Shown one piece after another: positions 1-9,338 of a stretch of DNA of 54,250 bases (positions are counted from its first letter, which is position 1; each line of letters opens with the position of its first letter). The notes beneath the pieces are model-generated. The model was not told where the DNA came from. It made no database searches and worked only from the letters and a program-made list of their open reading frames with translations. This DNA is from JBASNZ01 sp049657775 (lineage in GTDB: Bacteria > Actinomycetota > Coriobacteriia > Anaerosomatales > Anaerosomataceae). The stretch lies in contig JBASNZ010000101.1 in the NCBI GenBank assembly GCA_049657775.1, positions 1-54,250 of the forward strand. The letters run 5' to 3'. The translations under genes and the position numbers were made by a program.

Positions 1-1521
1 CTCCAGGGCCGCGCGGCGCGCGTGGTGCAGCGCGGAGTAGCCGATCCCGACGCCGTGCTCGAGATCGATGTCCCACGAGTCGACGGCATAGCCGGACCCG
101 CCCAGGCGACCGACGTGCTCTACGACCTCGTCCGCGGTGACGGCCTTCGTCTTTGCGGCTTCGACGATCGGACCCCGCGCCGAAGCCTCGACCTGCCCGG
201 CTGTCGCCCGGACGGCGAGTGGCTCGCCCACCGCAAGGCGCACGTGCAGATCCACGGGAGTTGGCCTGGCGTCGGCCGCAGCCGCGCCGGCGAACGTGCG
301 TCGGGCGGCTTCGAGCATGGCAGCATTGGCGACCCGGAAGACGCGGTCACCCTTGGCCACTCCCGACTCGACCCCGAGTTGGACGACAGCGCCTGCCGGA
401 GCGCTCGTTCGTGTCGCTCCGTCGATCTCGAGCGGTCCCACGCGCTGTGCCGACCGGCCGCGACCAGTCCAGAACTCGATGGTGTCCTCGGAGTCCAGTG
501 CCCGCTCCAAGGAGACCTCGACCCGGCCCTCGGAGGTGCCCGTGACCCTGCCGACCGGAACGCCCCGGTTGTTCGGGCGCGAGTAGCTCATCATCCCGTT
601 GTCAGCCTCACCGAGAAGGTACTCATCGGTGAATCCGCGGCTGAACGCTTCTTCGAGCAGTTCCCACTCCCCCGCCGTGACGGCGAAATCACCGGGATCC
701 GCTATCGCGCGATCGAGCGCGTCGCGGTACACGCGGGTGACCACGGCGACGTATTCGGGCGCCTTCATCCTGCCCTCGATCTTGAGCGCGGCGACACCAG
801 CGTCGATCAGTTCGGGCAGATGGGCGATGCTCGCCATGTCGCGCGGTGAGAGCAGGTGCTTGCCGGGAGTGGTGACAGCGCCGTCCTCGCTCACCAGCTC
901 GTACGCCAGACGACAGGGTTGCGCGCACATCCCCCTGTTGGCGGAGCGCCCGCCTATGACCGAGGACATCAGGCACTGCCCCGAGTAGCAGAAGCAGAGC
1001 GCACCGTGAACGAAGCTCTCCACCTCGACGGGCGAGGCTTCGGCGATGGCGGCTATCTCGTGCAATGACGTCTCACGCGCGAGCGTGATGCGCGACACCC
1101 CCAGGCCGGCGAGCACGGCCGCGGTCGAGGGATCGTGAGTATTCATCTGCGTGGAGACGTGCAGCCGAACCTCCGGAAGCGCCTGCCTGAGCACGCGAAG
1201 GAGGCCCAGGTCCTGGACGATGACAGCGTCGATCCCCGCGGCCCACGCGGCGTCGATCATCGCGAGGGCGCCTGTCATCTCCTCGGGCATGATCAGGATA
1301 TTGGCCGTAAGATACACGCGAGCGTCACGCAGGTGCGCGAACCGGCAGGCCGCCGCCAGGCCATCGAGGTCGAAGTTGGCGGCTCCCCGGCGAGCGTTGA
1401 GTTCGCGAAGCCCCAGGTAGACCGCATCAGCGCCATTGTTGACGGCGGCGACGAGCGCGTCGGGGCTACCCGCTGGTGCGAGCAACTCGACCCGTCTTCC
1501 GGTCACTCGAGGTGGGGGCAT
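1..1521 (-). CDS. Peptidase U32 family protein, C-terminus cut by window edge
   Basis: Reading the minus strand from the ATG at 1521 gives 507 codons that stay open to base 1, so the C-terminus lies outside the window. The N-terminus (RRVELLAPAGSPDALVAAV) and the signature ESFVHGALCFCYSGQC at residues 168-183 are the PROSITE-type U32 signature, with further conserved text SSVIGGRSANRGMCAQPCR. Families of this kind include PrtC/YegQ and RlhA; known members act in 23S rRNA C2501 hydroxylation or are annotated as collagenases, and the sequence does not tell which applies here. The CxxxxCxxP-type cysteines are kept, as in members that carry an iron-sulfur cluster. It is divergent from the PBP gene; a TATACT box lies about 35 bp upstream. 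Weak ribosome binding site (GGAACGGAT). Confidence 0.9.
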   Translation of the reverse strand, partial: MPPPRVTGRRVELLAPAGSPDALVAAVNNGADAVYLGLRELNARRGAANFDLDGLAAACRFAHLRDARVYLTANILIMPEEMTGALAMIDAAWAAGIDAVIVQDLGLLRVLRQALPEVRLHVSTQMNTHDPSTAAVLAGLGVSRITLARETSLHEIAAIAEASPVEVESFVHGALCFCYSGQCLMSSVIGGRSANRGMCAQPCRLAYELVSEDGAVTTPGKHLLSPRDMASIAHLPELIDAGVAALKIEGRMKAPEYVAVVTRVYRDALDRAIADPGDFAVTAGEWELLEEAFSRGFTDEYLLGEADNGMMSYSRPNNRGVPVGRVTGTSEGRVEVSLERALDSEDTIEFWTGRGRSAQRVGPLEIDGATRTSAPAGAVVQLGVESGVAKGDRVFRVANAAMLEAARRTFAGAAAADARPTPVDLHVRLAVGEPLAVRATAGQVEASARGPIVEAAKTKAVTADEVVEHVGRLGGSGYAVDSWDIDLEHGVGIGYSALHHARRAALE

Positions 1522-1555
1522 GGCGATCCGTTCCGGTCCGTCGGCGTGCCGGAAG

Positions 1556-1561
1556 AGTATA
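1556..1561 (-). promoter_or_regulatory. Candidate -10 box of the U32 gene
   Basis: Minus-strand TATACT lies 35 bp upstream of the U32 start codon. No convincing -35 hexamer is found at 17-18 bp spacing, so this is a half-supported promoter. The same hexamer is used in front of pheS and infC in this window. Confidence 0.35.
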
Positions 1562-1668
1562 CACCGGGCCCTGTACCTGCGCTGCGCCGTAACCGAACCG
1601 ATACCGCCTTTTACCTGGCGCGATGCGTACTCGTGAGGCACAATAAAGCTTTGGATGAAGGGAGTCCC

Positions 1669-3879
1669 ATGTCCCGGCGCTCGCGGCTTCGCCGCCACCG
1701 GTCCAAGCACATAGCACTCCGCGTCCTCGGTGGAGGAGTCGCGGCGTTCCTGGTTATGACCCTCGTCCTCACCGGCGCTGGCGTTGCCTCCGGCGCCGCG
1801 CTGCTGGGCTCGTGGCTGCGAGACCTGCCCGACGTGTCGTCCACCGACGCGTTCCAGGTGGCGCAGACGACCCGCATCTACTCGGCCGACGGCAAACTTC
1901 TGGCGAACCTGTACCTGGAGAACCGCGAAGTCGTGACACTCGACAAGATCTCACCGTACCTCCAGAAGGCCGTCGTCGACGTCGAAGACGAGCGCTTCTA
2001 CGAGCACAACGGCTTTGATGCGATCGGCATCGTCCGGGCCGCCATCACCAACCTGTCTGCGGGTCGTGTTGAAGAAGGGGCCTCCACGATCACCCAGCAG
2101 ATCGTGCGCAACACGGTGCTTGCCGATGAGCGACTTGAGATCTCGTACAAGCGCAAGGTCCGCGAGGCGTACCTTGCGGTCGAGCTCGAAAAGCAGATGT
2201 CGAAGGACGACATCCTCTCGATGTACCTCAACACGGTCTACTTCGGCGAAGGCGCGTACGGCGCGGAGTCGGCCGCGCTCACCTTCTTCGCGAAGCACGC
2301 ATCGGACCTCACTATCGCTGAGTCGGCGCTGTTGGCTGGCCTTCCACAGGGCCCTAGCAGGCTCGATCCGTACGACAACCCCGAGGGTGCGATCGCGCGC
2401 CGTCAGTGGGTCCTCAAGAAGATGCACGAGATCGGTGACATCACGACTGAGGAGTACGACGCGGCGTGCGCGGAGAAGCTGACGCTCAAGCACGCAGAGT
2501 CGATCGAGGAGAAGGGTGTCTTCTCCGCCCCCTACTTCGTCGCTCACGTGAAGAAGGTGCTGCAAGATGAATACGGCACCGCGCTCGTGTTCAAGGGCGG
2601 TCTGCGCGTTTACACCACACTCGATACATCGATGCAGGTGAAAGCCGAGAAGGCGGTCCGGGGCGTGCTCAACAAGCAGGGTGACCCCGACGCGGCGCTT
2701 GTGGCTATCGACCCGCGGAACGGCTACATCAAGGCACTCGTCGGCGGCAAGGACTACAACAAGAAGAAGTTCAACTTCGCGACGCAGGCGCGCCGACAGC
2801 CAGGATCGTCGTTCAAGATGTTCACTCTCGTGACCGCGCTGGAGTCCGGGATGCCACCCCACCGCAAGCTGGACTCGTCCTCCCCTGCCACGATCCAGAC
2901 CGGCGGCAAGCCGTGGGTCGTCGGCAACGCCGAGGGCGGCGGCGGTAAGGGCTACATCACACTTCAGGCCGCTACGGTCGGCTCGGTGAACACCGCGTTC
3001 GCGCGGCTGGCCAAAGAGCTCGGCGGAGAGAAGATCGCGAAGACCGCCAAGCGCATGGGGATCACAAGCAAGCTGCGGCCGTTCTTGTCGATAACGCTCG
3101 GCAGCCAGGAGGTCACTCCCCTCGAGATGGCCTCGGCATACGGCACGCTCGCCGCCAACGGCAAGCACTACGCTCCGATCGCCGTGACCAAGATCGAGGA
3201 CTCGACCGGCAAGGTGATCTTTGAGGCCGAGCCCGAAGGCGTGCAGGCGATCAGCCACTCGGTCGCCTACGCTGCGACCTCGATCCTCAAGGGCGTCATC
3301 TCGGGCGGCACCGCCACCCGGGCCCGCATCGGCCGCCCCGCCGCCGGCAAGACCGGAACGACGCAGGAGTACCGCGACGCGTGGTTTGTGGGCTACACAC
3401 CGCAGCTGTCATGCTCGGTCTGGATGGGGTACACGCCCGAGAAGCCGATGCGCAACGTGCACGGGCGCCGCGTCTTTGGCGGTACGTTCCCGGCGCAGAT
3501 CTGGCACGACTTCATGATCCAGGCGCTCAAGGGACAGCCAAAGCTGGACTTCAAGTCGGCCCCGGCTCCCAAGTACACCTGGAAGAAGGCGTGGGACGTC
3601 CCCAATCTCAAGGTGCCCAAGGTCGTGGGCATGTCAGAGGCCAAGGCCATCGCGACGCTGGAGAAGGCCGAGTACGTGGTCAAGGTGACCTACGCGTATA
3701 GTTCCACGGTGGGCAAGGGAGTGGTGATCAGCCAGTCACCGGGCGTGGGCGCAACCCTCGCGACCGGCGAGACCGTCACCATCGTGGTGAGCAAGGGAAA
3801 GGATCCCAACGCACCACCGCCGCCGCCTCCGCCGCCTCCGGAGCCGACAAGCACACCCGAGCCGACGAGCACTCCATAG
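1669..3879 (+). CDS. Class A penicillin-binding protein with PASTA domain
   Basis: Bifunctional peptidoglycan glycosyltransferase/transpeptidase of 736 residues, anchored by one membrane segment (about residues 17-45) after an Arg-rich cytoplasmic start. The GT51 domain shows EDERFYEHNG (106-115) and the STITQQ box; the transpeptidase domain shows SSFK (near 380), SVN (near 438) and KTGTT (near 561). A single PASTA domain (about 645-710) and a tail of consecutive prolines followed by two EPTSTP repeats close the protein. The frame is open upstream to 1135, but that stretch is antisense to the U32 gene; the ATG at 1669 has a good GAAGGGAG site and precedes the membrane anchor. It assembles and cross-links peptidoglycan outside the membrane. 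A strong hairpin terminator follows directly. Confidence 0.95.
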   Translation: MSRRSRLRRHRSKHIALRVLGGGVAAFLVMTLVLTGAGVASGAALLGSWLRDLPDVSSTDAFQVAQTTRIYSADGKLLANLYLENREVVTLDKISPYLQKAVVDVEDERFYEHNGFDAIGIVRAAITNLSAGRVEEGASTITQQIVRNTVLADERLEISYKRKVREAYLAVELEKQMSKDDILSMYLNTVYFGEGAYGAESAALTFFAKHASDLTIAESALLAGLPQGPSRLDPYDNPEGAIARRQWVLKKMHEIGDITTEEYDAACAEKLTLKHAESIEEKGVFSAPYFVAHVKKVLQDEYGTALVFKGGLRVYTTLDTSMQVKAEKAVRGVLNKQGDPDAALVAIDPRNGYIKALVGGKDYNKKKFNFATQARRQPGSSFKMFTLVTALESGMPPHRKLDSSSPATIQTGGKPWVVGNAEGGGGKGYITLQAATVGSVNTAFARLAKELGGEKIAKTAKRMGITSKLRPFLSITLGSQEVTPLEMASAYGTLAANGKHYAPIAVTKIEDSTGKVIFEAEPEGVQAISHSVAYAATSILKGVISGGTATRARIGRPAAGKTGTTQEYRDAWFVGYTPQLSCSVWMGYTPEKPMRNVHGRRVFGGTFPAQIWHDFMIQALKGQPKLDFKSAPAPKYTWKKAWDVPNLKVPKVVGMSEAKAIATLEKAEYVVKVTYAYSSTVGKGVVISQSPGVGATLATGETVTIVVSKGKDPNAPPPPPPPPPEPTSTPEPTSTP

Positions 3880-3887
3880 GATGTGAC

Positions 3888-3920
3888 AAGGCCCCCCGGA
3901 TATCGAGTCCGGGGGGCCTT
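3888..3920. terminator. Bidirectional hairpin terminator
   Basis: A perfect 13-bp inverted repeat (AAGGCCCCCCGGA / TCCGGGGGGCCTT) with a 7-nt loop sits between the convergent PBP and NIF3-like genes. It can end transcription from both sides; the T runs after the stem are short, so part of the effect may need Rho. Confidence 0.75.
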
Positions 3921-3977
3921 GCTGTGTTGGCGCGAGACGGCCTGGGTTCACGAACCGATCCGCGTTTCGGGCGCTGC

Positions 3978-4931
3978 CTACACCCGGCGGACGCGGATCA
4001 TTCCGGACACACAGTGGACCTCGACGCCCGAGGGCTCGATCTGGTCGAGGATGAGGTTCATGCCGAGCACGTCCGAGGAGATGTGCCCCGCGATGACGAG
4101 ATTGAGCTTGAGCTCCTCCGCATGCTTGCGGTGCTCCTCGGAGTAATGCATACCCACCAGGGTTCCCACCCCAGCCGCCGAAAGACGGTCGAGCGCCTCC
4201 TTGGGACCTTCGGTCCCGCCGGTCATGTCAACAACCATGCGGCCGCACCGCTGCGAGCCGCTACCCTGCACGATGATGGGTCCGTAGCCCTTCTTGGCCG
4301 CATCCGCGTACTCGGGGATGGCGCGCAGCACCTTGACGAGGTCGTCGAGCGTGCGGGGCGCCTCCGCCTCGATATGCTCCTGTACGAATCTGTTGACGCT
4401 GTTGTCGGCCGGTGTGTGGCAGGACATGGAGGCGAAGCCGAGGACGCGAGCGGCATCGATCGCTCGGTAGTGGTTGACGGGCATGATGCGCCGGCGGATC
4501 TCCTCGGCGCGGGGTGCGATGAGCGCGTCAGCCGCGGCGATCGGCACACCCTGCGCCGCCCAGAGGTCCGCTTGCATGTACATGACCTCGTGCAGGTTGG
4601 CGTAGCCCGGGCCCTCGGGATGGTGCGCGAAGATGAGGTCGATCGGCGCGCCCTTCTCGCGCAGCCGGTCGGCGAGCAGGACCTCGCCTACCTCCATGTC
4701 GATACCCACGGCCAGACCGCGGACTTCAGCCTCCGGATCGCCGACGCAGATGCGCGTGTCGGCGTACGGGTTGGTGAGGCGCTCGGTATCAAAGAACTCC
4801 TTGTCGTCCGCCTCGAGCTTCTCGTACTCCTTCTTGGCCGCGCCAAGCACGTGCTGCAGTTCGCCAGCGCTGCGCGCGTCGTTCCGCATCCCCGTCTCGA
4901 CACAGGTCAGGTACATCTCACCAAGCTTCAT
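3978..4931 (-). CDS. NIF3-like (DUF34) dinuclear metal-binding protein
   Basis: A 317-residue protein resembling the NIF3/NGG1p-interacting factor family, which binds two metal ions through conserved His, Asp and Glu residues; the biological reaction of the family is not settled. Visible marks are the IFAHHPEGPG loop near residue 105, a SCHTPADN motif near 175, and the C-terminal MHYSEEH and NLVIAGHISSD stretches that supply metal ligands. Length fits the longer family members. It starts inside the end of the glycosylase gene (4-bp ATGA overlap), so the two are translationally coupled. It is the last gene of the long unit that begins with argC. Family assignment is from motif memory, not from a search. 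Confidence 0.75.
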   Translation of the reverse strand: MKLGEMYLTCVETGMRNDARSAGELQHVLGAAKKEYEKLEADDKEFFDTERLTNPYADTRICVGDPEAEVRGLAVGIDMEVGEVLLADRLREKGAPIDLIFAHHPEGPGYANLHEVMYMQADLWAAQGVPIAAADALIAPRAEEIRRRIMPVNHYRAIDAARVLGFASMSCHTPADNSVNRFVQEHIEAEAPRTLDDLVKVLRAIPEYADAAKKGYGPIIVQGSGSQRCGRMVVDMTGGTEGPKEALDRLSAAGVGTLVGMHYSEEHRKHAEELKLNLVIAGHISSDVLGMNLILDQIEPSGVEVHCVSGMIRVRRV

Positions 4932-5584
4932 GCGTTCGCCTTTCTCTCAGGGCCTGCCGACCGTTTTGGTGGCCGAGGCCCGATGCGTCCCTTGGACACG
5001 TACCCGTTCCCCATGAGGTAGAAGCGCAGCGGCGCCTCATGTCCCGCGGAAAGGCCGATCCGACCGCTCGTACCGATCGCCTCAGGAGGTAGAGGCGCAT
5101 CGTACAGCGACAGCGGTCCGTCGCCGAGCACCGAGCCGTTCTGGGCGCGCGACACGCCGAGCGCCGCCGCCGTCTTGCCGGGACCGTTGGTGCACTCCAC
5201 ACCGGTTCGGCCACGACGGGCCTCCATCTCGCCGACTCCGGCCACAGGCTCCACGGCACGAACGAGCACGGCTCCTGCCGTTCCCTCGGCCTCGGTGACC
5301 AGGTTGAGCATGTGGTGGTTGCCATACGTGAAGTACACATACGCCCGTCCGGCCGGACCGTACATCACGGCGTTTCTGGGTGTGATGCCCCTGGTCGCCG
5401 CGTGCGAGCCGGGGTCATCGGAGCCGAGGTACGCCTCGGTCTCGACGATCCGTCCCGCAGTGACAGTGTCGCCGACATGGCTTACCAGGACCTTTCCCAG
5501 AACTTCCCGTGCGACAGTGATCGTGTCGCGAGCAAAGAACGCCACGGGAAGTTGGCGTGCGCTATGCAGATCGAACGGTTCCAC
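4928..5584 (-). CDS. mpg: DNA-3-methyladenine glycosylase (AAG/Mpg family)
   Basis: A 218-residue base-excision repair glycosylase that removes alkylated purines. Family text is clear: FFARDTITVAREVLGKVLV near the start, the catalytic IVETEAYLGSDDPGSHA (general-base Glu), NAVMYGPAGRAYVYFTYGNHHMLN, and GPGKTAAALGV. Length is typical of bacterial AAG. It overlaps the NIF3-like gene by 4 bp and follows polX by 41 bp, making a small DNA-repair group at the distal end of the arginine unit. Confidence 0.93.
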   Translation of the reverse strand: MEPFDLHSARQLPVAFFARDTITVAREVLGKVLVSHVGDTVTAGRIVETEAYLGSDDPGSHAATRGITPRNAVMYGPAGRAYVYFTYGNHHMLNLVTEAEGTAGAVLVRAVEPVAGVGEMEARRGRTGVECTNGPGKTAAALGVSRAQNGSVLGDGPLSLYDAPLPPEAIGTSGRIGLSAGHEAPLRFYLMGNGYVSKGRIGPRPPKRSAGPERKANA

Positions 5585-5625
5585 AGGAGTGATTGTATGC
5601 GACGCACCCGCGCAGGTGTTGAAGC

Positions 5626-7362
5626 CTACGCGTGACGCGCGCGCTTGAGGCGGGAGCGTAAGACGTCGAGCGGGTGTGCGTTGAGCACAGACTCCGGAGT
5701 GACCCAGCCGCGCCTGGCCTGCCAGACGCCGTTGCGCATGTAGCTCATCTGCCCGGCCTCGTGAGCATCGGTGCCGAGCGATATAGTGACCCCTGCGCGC
5801 ATCGCCATGCGTAGATGAACGTCGGACAGGTCGAGCCGGTCGGGGTATGCGTCGAGTTCAAGCGCGGTTCCGGTCTCGGCAGCCCGTGCGCAGATGGCCT
5901 GCATGTCCAGGTCGATGGGATCACGCCGCCTGAGGATGCGACCCGTGGGGTGACCGATCACGTCGACGTAGGGGTTGTCCATGGCCGCAAGCACCCGGCG
6001 CGTGGCCACCTCGCGCGGCTGTCCCCATCCAGAGTGCAACGACGCGAGGCAGATGTCGAATCGCTCCAGGATCTCGTCGGGGTAGTCCACCTGCCCGTCA
6101 TCGTCGATGTTGAGCTCGATGCCCTTGAGCACGAAGGGCCGATCGCCGCCCGCGTTGAGTTCGTCGATCCGCTCCCACTGCCGCTCGAGATCGTCGATAT
6201 CGAGCCCGCCGACCATTCTGAGGCCCCACGCGTGATCGCTCGTGATGAGGTAGTCGTAGCCGAGCTGGTCCGCCCTCGCCCGATTCTCCTCGATGGTCGA
6301 CTTGCCGTCGGTCGCTACAGAGTGGAGGTGAAGGTCGCCCCGGATGTCCTGGAGTTCGAGCAATCGGGGCAGTTCGCCCGCGGCAGCCGCCTCGATCTCA
6401 CCCGTTCCTTCACGGAGCTCGGGAGCCGGTGTGGCAAGGCCGAGTGCCGCGTAGACCTCATCCTCGGAGGCGCCCGCGACGCGCGCCCCATCCGAGACGC
6501 GGGTGACCGCATACTCCGAGACCTTGAGCCCCATGGACTTGGCACGGTCGCGCAGAGCGACGTTATGCTCGGCTGAGCCCGTGAAGTACTGTAACGCCGT
6601 GCCCCACGATCCGGGCTCTACCACACGCACGTCAACCTGCAATCCGGACGTCGTTTTCACGCTCGTCTTGGTGTCACCACTGGCGACGACACTCGTGACG
6701 ACCGGCATCTCGCGGGCCGCCGCCATCACGGACGCCGCGTCCGAGGAGGCCACGAGGACGTCGATGTCCCCGACGGTCTCCTTGCGCCGTCGCACGCTTC
6801 CCGCCGGCTCGGCGGCAACGACGCCAGGCACCTCGCCGAGCTGCGTCGCGATCTTCTCGGCAACAGGAATGGCGTCGGAGAGTAAGACGCGCTGTCCGAA
6901 ACGCCGGTACGAAGCGATGCCTTCCAAGACGTTCGCGCCGGTCTTCGCGCCGAATCCGGGAAGCGCAGCGATGCGGCCGTCCGTGGCGGCCTGCTCGAGC
7001 TGCTCGACCGACGAGATTCCGAGCGTCTCGTAGAGCGTCTTGGCCCGCTTGGCTCCCACACCAGGGATCTGCATCAGCGCGACCAGCGATGGCGGGAGCG
7101 TCGCCTGGATCTCGTCGAGCTCAGGGAATGAACCCGTGGCGAGGATCGCCTCGATGCTCAGCGCCAGCTTCTTGCCGATGCCGGGAATCTCGACCAGACG
7201 ATGCCCGGCCGCCAGATCCGAGAGGTCCTCCGGCCACGTGCGGACCGAGTGTGCCGCTTTACGGTACGAGAGGAACCGGAACTTGTCGGCCCCGGCGATC
7301 TCCAGCAGGTCTCCCGTGATCTCCAGTAGCGCGGCGATCGAAGCGTTGTCGTAGTCAGGCAT
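5626..7362 (-). CDS. polX: DNA polymerase/3'-5' exonuclease PolX
   Basis: A 578-residue family X polymerase with the bacterial layout: N-terminal 8-kDa helix-hairpin-helix region (EIPGIGKKLALSIE, IPGVGAKRAKTLYE, LPGFGAKTGANVLEG), polymerase palm with GSVRRRKETVGDIDVLV carrying two catalytic Asp residues and VDVRVVE the third, and a C-terminal PHP domain starting GDLHLHSVATDGKS with later His and Asp metal ligands (TSDHAW, LASLHSG, VIGHPTGR, GTDAHE). The PHP domain gives 3'-5' exonuclease and AP-site processing in known PolX. It acts in base-excision repair and gap filling, fitting its neighbour Mpg. It starts 8 bp after the GNAT gene. Confidence 0.95.
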   Translation of the reverse strand: MPDYDNASIAALLEITGDLLEIAGADKFRFLSYRKAAHSVRTWPEDLSDLAAGHRLVEIPGIGKKLALSIEAILATGSFPELDEIQATLPPSLVALMQIPGVGAKRAKTLYETLGISSVEQLEQAATDGRIAALPGFGAKTGANVLEGIASYRRFGQRVLLSDAIPVAEKIATQLGEVPGVVAAEPAGSVRRRKETVGDIDVLVASSDAASVMAAAREMPVVTSVVASGDTKTSVKTTSGLQVDVRVVEPGSWGTALQYFTGSAEHNVALRDRAKSMGLKVSEYAVTRVSDGARVAGASEDEVYAALGLATPAPELREGTGEIEAAAAGELPRLLELQDIRGDLHLHSVATDGKSTIEENRARADQLGYDYLITSDHAWGLRMVGGLDIDDLERQWERIDELNAGGDRPFVLKGIELNIDDDGQVDYPDEILERFDICLASLHSGWGQPREVATRRVLAAMDNPYVDVIGHPTGRILRRRDPIDLDMQAICARAAETGTALELDAYPDRLDLSDVHLRMAMRAGVTISLGTDAHEAGQMSYMRNGVWQARRGWVTPESVLNAHPLDVLRSRLKRARHA

Positions 7363-7370
7363 CGTCGGAC

Positions 7371-7868
7371 CTAGAGTCTGCGCCTGAAGAATCGCATGGG
7401 CACGCTATCCGGCACCCGGCTGAAGTCTCTGAATGCCGTCGTCTCAGTGAAGCCGAGCGCCCGGTACATCGAGAGCGCGTGGTCCATCACGTCCGGAAGT
7501 GTGATGAGGAACATCTCCGAGTAGCCCATGGCGCGGGCCTGGTCCATCCCGGCTCTCGCAAGCGCGCGCCCGAGTCCGTGCCCACGGGCGTCTTCCCGCA
7601 CGAAAAGCCGCTTGATCTCGCACGCCTTTCCCGCATGCTCGCGGATTCCGACACACCCCACTGCCGTTCCCAACTCGTTCCGGGCGAGGATGAGCGAACC
7701 GCCAGGGGGCGCATAGGGATCCGGCAGCGTGACGATCTCCTCGGCTAGGGTGGTCGTCGCCACGATCGGGCCGAGCCAGTCGAAGTACTGAAGCAGAAGG
7801 CCTCGTACATCGGCGAGTGCGATAGGATCGGTCCGCTCGACCGTGGTGAGGGTGAAGGTCGAGGGCAC
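7371..7868 (-). CDS. GNAT-family N-acetyltransferase
   Basis: A single GNAT domain of about 165 residues; the acetyl-CoA binding motif A reads RLFVREDARGHGLGRALARA, followed by MYRALGFTETTAF. The GTG at 7868 is preferred: it lies 2 bp after the argH stop and has GGGGGA about 6 bp upstream, whereas the first ATG at 7898 would overlap argH by 28 bp. The acyl acceptor is unknown. Its place at the tail of a complete arginine operon makes N-acetylglutamate synthesis conceivable, since stand-alone GNAT-type synthases of about 170 residues are known in actinobacteria, but nothing in the motif proves glutamate binding. Confidence 0.85.
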   Translation of the reverse strand: MPSTFTLTTVERTDPIALADVRGLLLQYFDWLGPIVATTTLAEEIVTLPDPYAPPGGSLILARNELGTAVGCVGIREHAGKACEIKRLFVREDARGHGLGRALARAGMDQARAMGYSEMFLITLPDVMDHALSMYRALGFTETTAFRDFSRVPDSVPMRFFRRRL

Positions 7869-7870
7869 GA

Positions 7871-9289
7871 CTAGTCCCCCACGCGCTCCGCCAGCCATCG
7901 CTCATCGCCTGCGAGCGCGCCAGCGGCGAGCGCAAGCTGCTCCCGGACACGCGATGGGGCTGTGCCCCCCTCACTGGTGCGACGCGCTACGACGGCGTCG
8001 ATGCTCACCGCGTCCACGGCGTCAGTTCCGAATGCGGGTGACGCTGCTCGCAGGTCATCGGCCGTGAGCTCCTGGAGCGATCGGCCCGTCCGTTCGCAGC
8101 CGAGAACGAGCGCGCCAACGATCTCGTGCGCCTCGCGGAACGCGACGCCGTGCGCAGCGAGGTAGTCCGCCAGGTCGGTCGCAGCCATGAACCCGCCGAG
8201 CGATCCCGCCTGCATGCGCTCGGTGTTGACGCGCATGGTCGCGAGCATCCCCTCGATAGCGACGAGCGAGTCGGCATAGGTGTCGATCGCGTCGAATGCG
8301 GGCTCCTTATCCTCCTGCATGTCCTTGTTGTATGCGAGCGGAAGCCCCTTGAGAGTCACCAACAACGCGGTGAGGTCACCGACCGTACGACCCGTCTTGC
8401 CACGCACGAGCTCGGCGAAGTCGGGGTTCTTCTTCTGCGGCATGATGCTTGAACCGGTCGACCATGCGTCATCGAGCGTGATGAAGCCGAACTCCTCGGT
8501 GGACCACAAGATGAGCTCCTCGGCCAGACGCGAGAGATGCACCATGCCGAGCGTGCACGCGTACGTGAGGTCCGCCAGGAAGTCCCGATCTGAGACGGCG
8601 TCGATCGAGTTAGGGATGACCGCGGAGAAGCCGAGCTCCCGGGCGACGGCGAGTCGATCGATGTCGAACGTGGTGCCCGCAAGCGCGGCGCTACCGAGCG
8701 GGAGTGAGTCCGCCGCCTTGTAAGCGCGACGCATGCGCTTGGCATCGCGCGTGAGCATCCACGAGTACGCCAGCATGTGGTGGCCAAAGAGCACCGGCTG
8801 CGCCTTCTGGAGATGCGTGTAGCCAGGCATGACGACGCCGAGGTTCTCCTCGGCGATGCGAAGGATCGCTGCACGCGTCGCGTTGATGGCGCCGAGGAGC
8901 CTGAGGGCCTCGCGCTTCGCATGGAGGCGCGTGTCGGTAGCGACCTGATCATTGCGCGAACGCGCGGTGTGCAGCCGCTTGCCCGCGTCGCCGATGCGGC
9001 GCGTGAGCTCGCCCTCGATGGCCATGTGGATGTCTTCGTCGGCGGGATCGAACGTGAAGCGTCCCGCCTCGATGTCGACGAGGATAGCGTGCAACCCCTG
9101 CTCGATCGCCTCCACATCGCTGCCATCGATAATGCCCTGCGCCCCGAGCATCCGCGCATGGGCGATGGAGCCGGCGACGTCCTCCGCGTACAGACGTGCG
9201 TCGACGCCAAGCGAGGCGCCAAAGCGCTGTTGGAACTCACCCGGCGTGTGCCCGAAGCGCCCTGACCAGGGGGTCTTAGCCTCAGACAT
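7871..9289 (-). CDS. argH: Argininosuccinate lyase
   Basis: A 472-residue member of the fumarase/aspartase superfamily; it splits argininosuccinate to arginine and fumarate, the last step of arginine synthesis. The family signature GSSIMPQKKNPD is intact, as are the N-terminal WSGRFG, the TARSRNDQVATD segment and the PGYTHLQKAQP motif. The ATG at 9289 with GGGGGAC just upstream is chosen over a GTG at 9310. The gene follows argG by 49 bp. Confidence 0.97.
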   Translation of the reverse strand: MSEAKTPWSGRFGHTPGEFQQRFGASLGVDARLYAEDVAGSIAHARMLGAQGIIDGSDVEAIEQGLHAILVDIEAGRFTFDPADEDIHMAIEGELTRRIGDAGKRLHTARSRNDQVATDTRLHAKREALRLLGAINATRAAILRIAEENLGVVMPGYTHLQKAQPVLFGHHMLAYSWMLTRDAKRMRRAYKAADSLPLGSAALAGTTFDIDRLAVARELGFSAVIPNSIDAVSDRDFLADLTYACTLGMVHLSRLAEELILWSTEEFGFITLDDAWSTGSSIMPQKKNPDFAELVRGKTGRTVGDLTALLVTLKGLPLAYNKDMQEDKEPAFDAIDTYADSLVAIEGMLATMRVNTERMQAGSLGGFMAATDLADYLAAHGVAFREAHEIVGALVLGCERTGRSLQELTADDLRAASPAFGTDAVDAVSIDAVVARRTSEGGTAPSRVREQLALAAGALAGDERWLAERVGD

Positions 9290-9338
9290 CGTTGTCCCCC
9301 GCCTCAGCACATTCTGGTGGCCCGAAGAGCGCCATGGA

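Noticed and set aside
1135..1668. N-terminal extension of the PBP frame
   Set aside because: It overlaps the U32 gene on the other strand and precedes the ribosome site and membrane anchor at 1669.
1951..3258. Long minus-strand open frame (435 codons) opposite the PBP gene
   Set aside because: Composition is a shadow of the GC-rich codon usage of the PBP; no family motif, and all PBP catalytic motifs lie on the plus strand.
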